Source of the DNA: Oscillospiraceae bacterium
GTDB taxonomy: Bacteria > Bacillota > Clostridia > Oscillospirales > Oscillospiraceae
Direction of reading: 5' to 3'
Assembly: GCA_902791215.1 (NCBI GenBank)
Contig: CADAUZ010000017.1
Location: 1 to 64,000, forward strand
Length of the DNA stretch: 64,000 nt
Shown here: positions 35,455 through 44,452 of the stretch, piece by piece
How positions within the stretch are numbered: position 1 is the stretch's first letter
Layout of the letters: each line of letters starts with the position of its first letter
The notes under the pieces: model-generated
Told to the model about the DNA's origin: nothing
The model's input: the letters and a program-made list of their open reading frames with translations, nothing else
The model's database searches: none
Position numbers and translations under genes: made by a program

Positions 35455-37503
35455 ATGAAGAAACTTGCAAAAGTCCTCTCCCTCGCGCTGGTTCTCGTCA
35501 TGGTGTTAAGCCTCGGCGGAACTGCGTGGGCGGACGTTACCGTTACTGTCGCAACTATCAAAGACCAGGGCGGCGGGACCCATGCCCACACATTTAAAGC
35601 TATCCAGCTTTTTACGGGTGAACAGACAGATGAGCAGAATACCCTGAATATACTTGGTAATATTCAGTGGAGCGATGATCTCAATTCCGATACTCTGAAA
35701 AACAATGTTATTACTGCCATCAGAGCGATTGACAATACAATTGCATTGACTGATGTAGACACGACAAATCCTTCAAATCCTCTCGGTTCTTCTGCCACTG
35801 AAGTTGCGGAAGCAATCTCTACCTTTACGCAGGCTCAGGCAGAGCAGTTTGCAGAACTGCTTGATGAGTATCTGAAGGGCCTCACGGGAACTACGCTTAC
35901 CGGAAGCACAACTTTAGCTACAGGCTATTATCTGATCGTTGACACGACAACGATCGGAGAAGGCGATGCGCGAAACGCTTCTCTGCTCCAGCTTACACAA
36001 GATATTACAGTAGCAGTAAAGACTGATATCCCGTCCCAGGAAAAGAAAGTTAAGGACAACGCGCCCGCAGACGGCGACAGTACGATTGCGAGTACTAAAG
36101 CTTTAGGCACTACAAACATAGATCGCGGCGAAGGATACAACGATGTCGCAGACTACAGCATCGGCGATACTGTGCCGTTTGAAATCTTTTCCCGTATTCC
36201 CAATATGCATTATTATGATACTTATTACTTCTGCTTCCATGATACAATGGACCCCGGTCTGACGTTGGCAAGAGACAGCATCAGAATAAAGATCGGTGAA
36301 TATGAAATTTATAAGCCGGCTGATGATGATTATACTGGAGGGGCAGATGAAATGCGTACCCTGTGGAATAGTCTTGTGCCAACCGATGGTTCCCACAGCG
36401 ATAATAGCCCAGATTGCAGCTTCCATGTTACATTTTCCAATCTGAAAGTTTTTGTTAATAATAATCTTGAGAAGATAATGGGTACAACAGCGTATACCGC
36501 AAAAGTTGCGGAATGCACTTCTGCAGGGAAGACCATTTCTTCCGATGATGCGGAAGGTTTACCAATCAAGGTTAGTTTTGATGCGGTGTTGAATATTAAT
36601 GCTAATGTTGGCGATGCATTAGGAAATATCAATAAATCCAAGGTTGAATACAGCAATAATCCGGATGAGGAAACGAAGCACGGAGAAACACCGGAAGACA
36701 AGGTAATTGTATTTACATACAAATTGGATAACAATAAGTACGATGGCAAAGCCGCTACACTTTCTTCCAGTGCAACTTATTGGAAAGATCGTGCATGCAA
36801 TGAATCTTGCGAATCTACTGATGCCGCAGCCAAGTATGCTGTGGATAGTTCGAAGAAATACGTCAAAATTGGAAGTACCTGGCATGAACTCCTGGATGGT
36901 GCCAAGTTCATTCTGACAAAAGAAGTGTCTGGAACAACATTTGTAGCCATATTTGACAACCGCCAGCACGTTATAGGATGGACAAGTAAAGCTGCCTACA
37001 ATACCACAGCAATCAAGGCGAATCCTGACAATTTTTCCAACATTGATCAGAACGACCTTCGCGATGGCACGATTAATAATGATGGTGTCGGTTATGGTGC
37101 AAGTGAGTGTGTAACGCTGATCATGGAGTCAAACAACAATGGGTATTTTGGCGCAATCGGTCTCGATGAAGGAACATACAAGCTGGTTGAGGTTGCGCCG
37201 CCTGAGGGCTACAATGCTGCTGCGGATCTTCAGTTCACGATTACTGCAACTGAGATGACTGATCGACAGAATTGGACTACTACATCGGCAGATGCAATCA
37301 CAAAACTTGAGATTACAGCTGGTGCTACGACAGACGGAGATGAAACGACCGGTGTCGTTACCCTGAATGTAGCGAACAACAAGGGCATCTCGCTGCCCGA
37401 GACCGGCGGTGTCGGCACTACGCTGTTCTACGTTTTCGGCTCCATGCTCGTCATTGCCGCGGCCGTGTACTTCGTGACCAAGAAGCGCTCCGAGGTGGAG
37501 TGA
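35455..37503 (+). CDS. Major pilin subunit, LPXTG isopeptide-forming fimbrial protein
   Basis: A 682-residue secreted protein with a clear signal peptide (cleavage near AWA-D). An N-terminal pilin domain (TFKAIQLFTG...) and middle isopeptide-type domains follow. A Cna-B-like domain holds the E-box-like YKLVEVAPPEGYN near 575. LPETG starts at 647, followed by a membrane helix and KKRSEVE tail. The domain order matches SpaA/FimA backbone pilins polymerised by class C sortases. A classical WxxxVxVYPK pilin motif is not obvious. Two closely spaced Cys (ACNESC) near residue 447 are unusual. GC is visibly lower than in neighbouring genes. A palindromic element separates it from the adhesin, with AGGAAA as a weak Shine-Dalgarno. 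Confidence 0.87.
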   Translation: MKKLAKVLSLALVLVMVLSLGGTAWADVTVTVATIKDQGGGTHAHTFKAIQLFTGEQTDEQNTLNILGNIQWSDDLNSDTLKNNVITAIRAIDNTIALTDVDTTNPSNPLGSSATEVAEAISTFTQAQAEQFAELLDEYLKGLTGTTLTGSTTLATGYYLIVDTTTIGEGDARNASLLQLTQDITVAVKTDIPSQEKKVKDNAPADGDSTIASTKALGTTNIDRGEGYNDVADYSIGDTVPFEIFSRIPNMHYYDTYYFCFHDTMDPGLTLARDSIRIKIGEYEIYKPADDDYTGGADEMRTLWNSLVPTDGSHSDNSPDCSFHVTFSNLKVFVNNNLEKIMGTTAYTAKVAECTSAGKTISSDDAEGLPIKVSFDAVLNINANVGDALGNINKSKVEYSNNPDEETKHGETPEDKVIVFTYKLDNNKYDGKAATLSSSATYWKDRACNESCESTDAAAKYAVDSSKKYVKIGSTWHELLDGAKFILTKEVSGTTFVAIFDNRQHVIGWTSKAAYNTTAIKANPDNFSNIDQNDLRDGTINNDGVGYGASECVTLIMESNNNGYFGAIGLDEGTYKLVEVAPPEGYNAAADLQFTITATEMTDRQNWTTTSADAITKLEITAGATTDGDETTGVVTLNVANNKGISLPETGGVGTTLFYVFGSMLVIAAAVYFVTKKRSEVE

Positions 37504-37537
37504 TCCCGCGATTAACGCACAAATCCCGGTTGACTCC

Positions 37538-37614
37538 GTAGGGGCCGACGCCTATCACGCGGCCCGTGTCATGGTACGATAACCGACACGGGACGCCCGG
37601 GGGTCGTCCCCTAC
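37538..37614. repeat. Palindromic intergenic element, family B (copy 1)
   Basis: It begins GTAGGGGCCGA and ends TCGTCCCCTAC, with inner GGCCCGTGTC/GACACGGG pairing. It shares ends with copies at 59045-59158 and 62056-62169. Confidence 0.8.
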
Positions 37615-37665
37615 AGGGAAAAACCAATGTTTCTGTGATAACACCAACGATTGCACCCGTGCATT

Positions 37666-37794
37666 GCCTCCCTCCTTGAGGGAGGTGTCACGGCGGCTTG
37701 CCGCCGTGACGGAAGGAGTCCCCACGGTCTGCACCCGCCGAAAGGACGGGGGACTCCCTCAGTCGCTGCGCGACAGCTCCCTCAGAGAGGGCGC
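37666..37794. repeat. Palindromic intergenic element, family A (copy 2)
   Basis: The ends GCCTCCCTCCTTGAGGGAGG and CTCCCTCAGAGAGGGCGCC flank the inner hairpin CACGGCGGC/GCCGCCGTG and GTCGCTGCGCGAC. It is close to copy 1 in layout. Confidence 0.85.
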
Positions 37795-37882
37795 CCCATC
37801 ACCTCCGGCATGACCAAAACGCACAGCTTTCCCTGCGCGCTTTGCTGATCCCGGAAACTTTCCCAACGAAGGAAAAAGCCCT

Positions 37883-38824
37883 ATGACCTGGTTAAAAAAG
37901 AATTTCGTCTCCCTGTTGGTGCTGCTCATGGCGCTGGTCGGGGTGGGGCTGCTGGTCTATCCCACCTTCTCCGACTGGTGGAACAGCTTCCACCAGAGCC
38001 GCGCCGTCGCGGGCTACGCCCAGGCGGTCGCCGAGCTCGACCCCGACCGCTACAAGGAGGTCTTCGAGGCCGCCGAAAAGTACAACGAAAAGCTCTGCAA
38101 AAGCGGTGTCCTGTGGAACATGAGCGACGCGGAGAAGAAGGAATACAACGCCCTGCTGGATGTCAACGGCTCCGGCATCATGGGCTACATCGACATCCCG
38201 AAAATCAACGTCACCCTGCCCATTTACCACGGCACCGACGAGGCCGTGCTGCAAATCGCAATCGGCCATCTCGCGGGGACGAGCCTGCCCGTCGGCGGCA
38301 CCGGGACCCACTGTTCCGTCTCCGGCCACCGCGGCCTGCCAAGCGCCCGGCTCTTTACCGACCTTGACAAGCTGGCTCCCGGCGACAACTGGACCGTTAC
38401 GGTCCTCGACCGCACCGTCACCTACGAGGTCGACCAGATCCGCATCGTGCTCCCCTCCGAGGTGTCCGAGCTCAAGATCGACCCGGAGAAGGACTACTTC
38501 ACCCTCGTCACCTGCACCCCCTACGGCATCAACTCCCACCGCCTGCTGGTGCGCGGCCACCGCGTGGAAAACGCGCAGGGCAAGGTCATCGTCCTGGCCG
38601 AGGGCGTGCTCATCGAACCGGTGTACCTGGCGCTCGTGATCGGCGTGCCGATCCTGGTGCTGCTGTTCATCTGGTCCATGGCGGACGCCGGACGGCGCGT
38701 GGACTACCTCCGCCTCAGCCGCTCCGCCGCCGACGCGCTCAACCACCGCATCGAAAGACGCAGACAAACAGACGACTCCCGGGCACGCAAAAAGCCCGGT
38801 GACAAAGGAGATTCCCAATCATGA
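37883..38824 (+). CDS. srtC: Class C sortase (pilin polymerase)
   Basis: A 313-residue membrane transpeptidase with an N-terminal anchor helix (about 10-28), a sortase beta-barrel, and a second hydrophobic helix near the C-terminus (about 250-270), the layout of class C enzymes. Catalytic residues are His149 (SGHRGL), Cys211 (TLVTCTPYG) and Arg220 (NSHRLLVRG). It joins pilin Thr to a Lys of the next subunit. A classical DP(W/F/Y) lid motif was not evident, although SDWWNSF near residue 32 could fill the role. Its stop overlaps the next gene's ATG. Confidence 0.93.
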   Translation: MTWLKKNFVSLLVLLMALVGVGLLVYPTFSDWWNSFHQSRAVAGYAQAVAELDPDRYKEVFEAAEKYNEKLCKSGVLWNMSDAEKKEYNALLDVNGSGIMGYIDIPKINVTLPIYHGTDEAVLQIAIGHLAGTSLPVGGTGTHCSVSGHRGLPSARLFTDLDKLAPGDNWTVTVLDRTVTYEVDQIRIVLPSEVSELKIDPEKDYFTLVTCTPYGINSHRLLVRGHRVENAQGKVIVLAEGVLIEPVYLALVIGVPILVLLFIWSMADAGRRVDYLRLSRSAADALNHRIERRRQTDDSRARKKPGDKGDSQS

Positions 38825-39579
38825 GGAAAAGAAGATTCATCCGCCTGGCCCTGGCCCTGACGCTGGCACTGCTGACGGTCGTGTCAGCTCTGCCGCCCGC
38901 GATGGCCGCGCCCGACCTCACGAAAACCGACTGCTCCATCACCCTTGACCTGAAAGGCATGGAGGGCGGCAGCGTCGCGCTCTTCTATGTGGCGGGCGTC
39001 ACACAGAAGGACGCAAACTACGTTTATGACGTGGAGAGGGGCGACTTTGCCGACTCCGATACCGCCAAAAGAATCCCCGGCCTCAGCGAAAGCAAGCTGG
39101 ACAAGCAGAACCCCACGCTCTCGGCGATCCTCGTCAAGGAGGCCGACACGAAAAAGCTCAGCCCCCGCAAGACAGCTTCGATCACCGGCGGCAAGGTCGA
39201 GTTCAAGAATCTGCCCGTGGGCCTGTACCTGCTGTATCAGCTGACTGCCTCCAACGGCAGCAAGAAGCTGACGCCGTTCCTGCTTTCGGTGCCGCAGCGG
39301 GACCCGGAGACCGGCGAGGAGATCTACGCGGTGAGCGCCGCGCCCAAGAGCGGCATCACCACGCCGCCGCCCTCCGTCACCCCGTCCCATACCCCGACAC
39401 CCACCCACACCCCGTGGCCCAGCTACACGCCCTATTATCCCACCGTCACCTATACGCCCGGCAAGAGCTACGTCTACCTCCCGCAGACCGGCCAGCTCTG
39501 GTGGCCGGTGCCGGTGTTGGCCGCGCTCGGCGTGGTGCTGGTGATCTCGGGCCTGCTCCTGCGCCGCCGGGGGGACTGA
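38821..39579 (+). CDS. LPQTG-anchored minor pilin or surface protein
   Basis: A 252-residue protein with signal peptide (cleavage near AMA-A), one Cna-B-like domain (about 30-175), a Pro/Thr/Tyr-rich stalk (TPTHTPWPSYTPYYPT), LPQTG at 220-224, a hydrophobic helix and the basic end RRRGD. Size, proline-rich stalk and position between two sortase genes fit a basal pilin that fixes the pilus to the wall. It overlaps srtC by four bases and ends three bases before the next sortase gene. Confidence 0.82.
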   Translation: MRKRRFIRLALALTLALLTVVSALPPAMAAPDLTKTDCSITLDLKGMEGGSVALFYVAGVTQKDANYVYDVERGDFADSDTAKRIPGLSESKLDKQNPTLSAILVKEADTKKLSPRKTASITGGKVEFKNLPVGLYLLYQLTASNGSKKLTPFLLSVPQRDPETGEEIYAVSAAPKSGITTPPPSVTPSHTPTPTHTPWPSYTPYYPTVTYTPGKSYVYLPQTGQLWWPVPVLAALGVVLVISGLLLRRRGD

Positions 39580-39582
39580 GCC

Positions 39583-40236
39583 ATGGAGACGCGAAAGGGC
39601 AGACGCGCCCTGTCGGCGCTGCTGATCCTGCTGGGCCTTGCGATGCTCGGCGGGGCGCTGGGCCTCGTGCTGCACAACATGCGGGAGAATAACCGTGCCG
39701 CCGAGGCAAGCGGGTATGTCCTTGCCCGCATCATCGAGACCCGCCCCGAGCTCCGCCTGCCCGAGCCTACGCCCCCGCCCACTGAGGGCGGCATGGAGGA
39801 CTTAGAGCCTGTGATCCCCGACATGCCCACAAAGGAGATCGACGGCTGGAATTATATCGGCACGCTCGCCATCCCTTCGCTGGAGCTGGAGCTGCCCGTC
39901 ATGGACGACTGGGACATGGACAGCCTCAAGTACAGCCCCTGCCGCTACCAGGGAAATTACTATGCCGATGATCTGGTCATCTGCGGCCACAATTTCCCCA
40001 GCCATTTCAGCCCCATCAAGTTCATCGAGGTCGGCGCCGAGGTCACATTTACCAACGTCGAGGGCGTCGTCTACCGCTACATCGTCTCCAACCGCGAGAC
40101 CGTGCGCCCCACGGATGTGCAGTACATGATCGACAACCAGAGCGACACGGCGGAGAAGTGGGACCTCACACTCTTCACCTGCAACACCGGCGGCCAGACC
40201 CGCTGCGCCGTCCGCTGCATCCGCGCCGACGGGTGA
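39583..40236 (+). CDS. Second sortase, likely housekeeping/anchoring type
   Basis: A 217-residue membrane transpeptidase with one N-terminal helix, a Pro-rich linker and a compact sortase domain. His136 (CGHNFPSHF), Cys200 (LFTCNTGG) and Arg207 (GQTR) form the active site. There is no C-terminal membrane helix, unlike the class C enzyme. It is therefore more likely to attach the finished pilus or the LPQTG protein to the wall. The exact class (D/E or a clostridial subclass) cannot be fixed by eye. It is the last gene of the island and is followed by a terminator. Confidence 0.88.
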   Translation: METRKGRRALSALLILLGLAMLGGALGLVLHNMRENNRAAEASGYVLARIIETRPELRLPEPTPPPTEGGMEDLEPVIPDMPTKEIDGWNYIGTLAIPSLELELPVMDDWDMDSLKYSPCRYQGNYYADDLVICGHNFPSHFSPIKFIEVGAEVTFTNVEGVVYRYIVSNRETVRPTDVQYMIDNQSDTAEKWDLTLFTCNTGGQTRCAVRCIRADG

Positions 40237-40248
40237 ATATAACAGCAT

Positions 40249-40289
40249 AAAACCTCCTGCAAATCCACTGGATTTTTGCGGGAGGTTTT
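40249..40289 (+). terminator. Terminator of the pilus island
   Basis: A long stem (AAAACCTCCTGCAAA with TTTGCGGGAGGTTTT, one G-T pair) runs into a terminal TTTT, ending the sortase operon. Confidence 0.85.
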
Positions 40290-40302
40290 GATATGATTAC
40301 GG

Positions 40303-40336
40303 TGTGACACGAGTGTGATGGAATGTGTGATAAACT
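40303..40336 (+). promoter_or_regulatory. Triple TGTGA direct-repeat promoter, copy 1
   Basis: TGTGAC at 40303, TGTGAT at 40314 and TGTGAT at 40326 are spaced 11 and 12 bases start to start. The last repeat runs into a -10-like TAAACT (40331-40336). There is no -35 consensus. The identical layout precedes the double-glycine gene. Direct repeats at helical spacing suggest binding of an activator of response-regulator type. Confidence 0.75.
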
Positions 40337-40376
40337 TTAACCATCAAGAATACAAAACCGAAAGGAATGAATCAAT

Positions 40377-41339
40377 ATGAAAAAACTGATTTGCATGGTC
40401 ATGGCGGTCCTGCTGCTCGCGTCCCTGAGCGCCGCCGCATTCGCAGACTCCGGCATCGGGGTCGAGCCCGGCCAGCACATGGCCGACTTCACCGTCTCCC
40501 TCACCGACGGCTCTACCGCCACCCTCTCCGAGCTTCTCAAGGAGAAGGACCTGGTCGTGCTCAACATCTTCGCCAGCTGGTGCGGCCCCTGCGAGAACGA
40601 GTTCCCCGAGATGGAGAAGGTCTATCAGGCCAACAAGGACCGCATGGAGCTTGTCGCGGTCTCCGGCTATGAGGACGACACTATGGACATCATCTCCGAC
40701 TACAAGGCCAGCCACAGCCTCAGCTTTCCGATGGGCCTTGCGGGCGAGGACCTGAGCTACCTCAACGTCCCCGGCTACCCCACCACCTTCTTCATCGACA
40801 AGAGCGGCAATGTCGGCTTCATCAAGGTCGGCTCCTTCCCGAGCGCGGAGGAGTTCGAGGGTAAGGTCAAGATCTTCCTCGCCGCCGATTACGACGGCAA
40901 GCCCCTCAAGACCGAGCAGGCCGTGAACATCCTGCCCTATATCCTCCTGCTCCTTGCGCTGGGCGGACTGCTGCTCGTCATCGGCAGATGGTGCCTGCTT
41001 AAAAAGGCGGGCAGACCCGGCTGGCACAGCCTCATCCCGATCCTCAGCAGCTACCAGGAGTACGATATCTGCTGGAACGGTTGGTTCGGCGTTGCCGCGG
41101 ACCTGTGCCTGCTGGTTGCGCTGTTCACGAACAACCTCGGCATCAGCCCCATCATTCACTACGTCCTCATGGCCGCAAGCGTCATCCTCGGCATCCCCCA
41201 GAGCTTCAAGCTCGCCAAGGCCTTCGGCCAGGGCAAGCTGGTCGGCGTGCTGCTGATGCTCCCCGGCCTCAAGGAGATCAGCCGCTTCGTCCTCGGCGTG
41301 AGCAAGGCCAAGTACCAGCCCCTCGCCTCCAGAGTGTAA
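40377..41339 (+). CDS. TlpA/ResA-like thioredoxin fused to a membrane domain
   Basis: A 320-residue protein. A signal peptide (1-22) is followed by a TlpA/AhpC-type thioredoxin fold (about 28-180) with active site WCGPCE near 65-70 and the cis-Pro segment VPGYPTTFFID. A transmembrane helix (about 185-203) comes next, then the segment GRPGWHSLIPILSSYQEYDICW and further helices. This resembles the DUF5684 membrane domain found at the C-terminus of clostridial membrane proteins. The thioredoxin domain is therefore extracytoplasmic, held by a multi-pass C-terminal module. It could reduce or form disulfides in exported proteins. The shared promoter motif with the next gene suggests that the GG-leader protein may be a partner. 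Confidence 0.82.
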   Translation: MKKLICMVMAVLLLASLSAAAFADSGIGVEPGQHMADFTVSLTDGSTATLSELLKEKDLVVLNIFASWCGPCENEFPEMEKVYQANKDRMELVAVSGYEDDTMDIISDYKASHSLSFPMGLAGEDLSYLNVPGYPTTFFIDKSGNVGFIKVGSFPSAEEFEGKVKIFLAADYDGKPLKTEQAVNILPYILLLLALGGLLLVIGRWCLLKKAGRPGWHSLIPILSSYQEYDICWNGWFGVAADLCLLVALFTNNLGISPIIHYVLMAASVILGIPQSFKLAKAFGQGKLVGVLLMLPGLKEISRFVLGVSKAKYQPLASRV

Positions 41340-41381
41340 TGTTGACGGCGGCTGCGGCACTGTGGTATACTGTACCCGGAA

Positions 41382-41415
41382 TGTGACAAATGTGTGATGC
41401 TTCGTGTGATACAAT
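41382..41415 (+). promoter_or_regulatory. Triple TGTGA direct-repeat promoter, copy 2
   Basis: TGTGAC at 41382, TGTGAT at 41393 and TGTGAT at 41405 have the same 11 and 12 base spacing as copy 1. The third repeat again overlaps the -10 element (TACAAT, 41410-41415). Between the repeats, only the A after TGTGAC, the G after the first TGTGAT and the G before each TGTGAT are kept. Confidence 0.78.
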
Positions 41416-41462
41416 CAGCTCACAGATTGAGAAATACAGATTGCAGAGCAGAGGAGCGGAAT

Positions 41463-41714
41463 ATGAAACATATGAGCAAGCTGAATGACAACGAACTGGA
41501 AAAGATCTCCGGCGGCACGATTTCGCAGGATGAGGCGGTGAGCAGCGCACTGGGCTATGTGGCGCTGTCGAGAGGCGATATCGACTTTCTGAAAAGGGCT
41601 GAGCTGAACGGGCAGACCTACGACATCAAGTTCTACAAGGGCGGGATGGCGTACTCGTTCAGCGTAGACGCCGAGTCCGGCGCGGTCCTCGCCTACAGCC
41701 AGGATTTCGCCTGA
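41463..41714 (+). CDS. Double-glycine leader peptide fused to PepSY-like domain
   Basis: An 83-residue protein. Residues 1-18 (MSKLNDNELEKISGG after MKH) are a bacteriocin-type leader ending in the Gly-Gly cleavage site used by C39-peptidase ABC exporters. The remainder (about 19-83) looks like a single PepSY-type alpha/beta unit: a helix DEAVSSALGYVAL, then strands with YDIKFYKGGMAYSFSVDAESGAVLAY. It has no Cys or Lan precursor features, so it is unlikely to be a lanthipeptide. It could be an exported inhibitor or chaperone-like protein. No C39 exporter is encoded in the window. The start may be ATG 41463 or 41472. It is a single-gene unit with its own regulated promoter and strong terminator. 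Confidence 0.75.
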   Translation: MKHMSKLNDNELEKISGGTISQDEAVSSALGYVALSRGDIDFLKRAELNGQTYDIKFYKGGMAYSFSVDAESGAVLAYSQDFA

Positions 41715-41732
41715 TCGCAGAAAAAGCAAAAG

Positions 41733-41776
41733 GGCGGGGGTGTGAATGCAGATTTCACACCCCCGCCGCTTTTTTT
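41733..41776 (+). terminator. Terminator of the double-glycine gene
   Basis: A perfect 14-bp stem GGCGGGGGTGTGAA/TTCACACCCCCGCC with a six-base loop is followed by GCTTTTTTT. Confidence 0.95.
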
Positions 41777-41827
41777 GACAGGGAAGGGTATTATGCATAC
41801 CAAAATATGAAAACAAAATTATGTTAA

Positions 41828-42904
41828 CTACTTCTCCAGCGTCACCACAACGCGCACCGGGTTGTGGTCGGAGTTTTCAAAGGCCGCGTCCACCGTTTTG
41901 ACCTCCTCAAGCTTCACATTGGGGGAGAGGATCAGACCGTCGATCACGTAGTACTGCGTGCCGGCGGTGTCGGCGGGATTGTATGGCTGGTTGAGCAGGC
42001 GGCAGGAGGGGACGTCCAGATCGTAGGCCAGGGTCCAGCCCTCGGGCAGGAGCTTTTCATCCAGCACGCCCGGCTCCCAGTTCTCGGCGTGGGTGTTGGG
42101 GTAGGCCTCCAGACTGCCGGGGAAGACCTGGTTGAAGTCGCCGCCCGCAATGACATAGTTGCCCTTGGCATATTCAGCCTCGATATAGTCGCGCAGCTGG
42201 TTGGTCTGGGCGATCTTGCCCTCGCCGTCGTCGTAGGCCTCAAGGTGGAGGTTCACCAGCACGAGCTCCCTGTCGCTGCCCTCGACGGGCAGGCGGCTGA
42301 CCAGCAGGCAGCGTTTGAGGTTTGCGATCCTGAGCGGCCAGGAGAAGGGGCAGGGGAGGGAGATACGCTCGGCGCTGTCGACGCGGATGCCGTCCGTCAG
42401 GGTGTACAGGCCGCTGTTGATTTTGCCCAGGGGGTGGATGATCAGCGTGTTCGGGTTCGGCACGAAGGGGCAGGAGTAGTTGAGCGCATAGGCGCTGCTG
42501 CCCGTGGGGCTGCCGAGCTGCTCGCGCTCGTCGATGCCGAAGGTGCGGGAGGAATTTGCGTCCACCTCCTGCAGCAGCACGAGATCGGCGTCGCTTTCCT
42601 TGATCGTGTCGGAGATGCCGTTCAGATAGGCCTGTACCTGGGGCTTGTCGGCGGATTTGGTGTTTTTGCCGCCGTCCATGAAGAAGTCCGAGTCCTTGCC
42701 GAGCCCGCCGTAGCCGACATTCCAGCTTAGCATCGTGAGCGCCTGCCCGGGCTTGAGCGCAGCGCCTTCGTCCGCGCGCTGCACCGCAACCGTTTCGACC
42801 GGCGCGGGCTTATACTCCGTCGCGGTCAGCCAGCCGAAAAGCCCGCCGGTGGCAAACACGGCGGCGATCGGCGGCGCCAGGATCACTTTCACAATCTTTT
42901 TCAT
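41828..42904 (-). CDS. Membrane-anchored endonuclease/exonuclease/phosphatase (EEP) family protein
   Basis: A 358-residue protein with an N-terminal hydrophobic anchor or signal (about 8-28) and an EEP fold. The motif series is LSWNVGYGG (Asn), VLLQEVD (metal Glu), LVNLHLEAYDDGEG, VIAGGDFNQVF (Asp/Asn) and SDHNPVRV (Asp-His). All are in place, so it should be an active Mg-dependent phosphodiesterase outside the membrane. Relatives include sphingomyelinase-like, inositol phosphatase and DNase-type enzymes; the substrate is unresolved. It faces the double-glycine gene convergently. Confidence 0.85.
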   Translation of the reverse strand: MKKIVKVILAPPIAAVFATGGLFGWLTATEYKPAPVETVAVQRADEGAALKPGQALTMLSWNVGYGGLGKDSDFFMDGGKNTKSADKPQVQAYLNGISDTIKESDADLVLLQEVDANSSRTFGIDEREQLGSPTGSSAYALNYSCPFVPNPNTLIIHPLGKINSGLYTLTDGIRVDSAERISLPCPFSWPLRIANLKRCLLVSRLPVEGSDRELVLVNLHLEAYDDGEGKIAQTNQLRDYIEAEYAKGNYVIAGGDFNQVFPGSLEAYPNTHAENWEPGVLDEKLLPEGWTLAYDLDVPSCRLLNQPYNPADTAGTQYYVIDGLILSPNVKLEEVKTVDAAFENSDHNPVRVVVTLEK

Positions 42905-42984
42905 CGTCTTGTACCTCTGTTGTGTAAGATTGGGGCATCATGTCTTCATTATCATATCATGCGCAGGGAAAACGTGCAAGAGTC

Positions 42985-43013
42985 TTGTCAAGCGCGGCGG
43001 AATCATGTATAAT
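42985..43013 (+). promoter_or_regulatory. Promoter of glyA
   Basis: TTGTCA (42985-42990), a 17-base spacer and TATAAT (43008-43013), about 30 bases before the start codon. Confidence 0.8.
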
Positions 43014-43045
43014 GCAGCGCGGATTAAAATACAGGAGGATGCTTC

Positions 43046-44290
<1,245 letters not shown>

Positions 44291-44342
44291 CATAATTTCT
44301 TAAACGACGGCAGAACTCCGGAATTGACAACACAGTATTACC

Positions 44343-44382
44343 AAGGCTGATTCAAGGATTATCCTTGAATCAGCCTTTTGTT
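44343..44382 (+). terminator. Terminator of glyA
   Basis: The 16-bp stem AAGGCTGATTCAAGGA with its exact complement and a three-base loop is followed by TTTTGTT. Confidence 0.92.
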
Positions 44383-44423
44383 AGCGACATAATAGAGTAA
44401 ACATAATATTATTAACATAATAT

Positions 44424-44450
44424 AGCCTCCTTCGATCGAAGGAGGCTTTC
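44424..44450. terminator. Palindromic hairpin at the 3' side of ilvA
   Basis: A perfect palindrome AGCCTCCTTCGA/TCGAAGGAGGCT lies just beyond the ilvA stop on the minus strand. T-rich sequence is modest on both sides, so it may be a bidirectional terminator. Confidence 0.65.
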
Positions 44451-44452
44451 TC

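Larger units (their letters stand above)
37504..37882. other. Intergenic region with two palindromic elements
   Basis: The 379 bases between the major pilin and sortase genes hold a family B element (37538-37614) and a family A element (37666-37794). No gene is supported. The elements may separate pilin and sortase expression levels. Confidence 0.75.

Noticed and set aside
40303-41415. CRP/FNR-type sites suggested by TGTGA
   Set aside because: CRP and FNR bind inverted TGTGA-N6-TCACA. Here all three elements point the same way with 11-12 base spacing.
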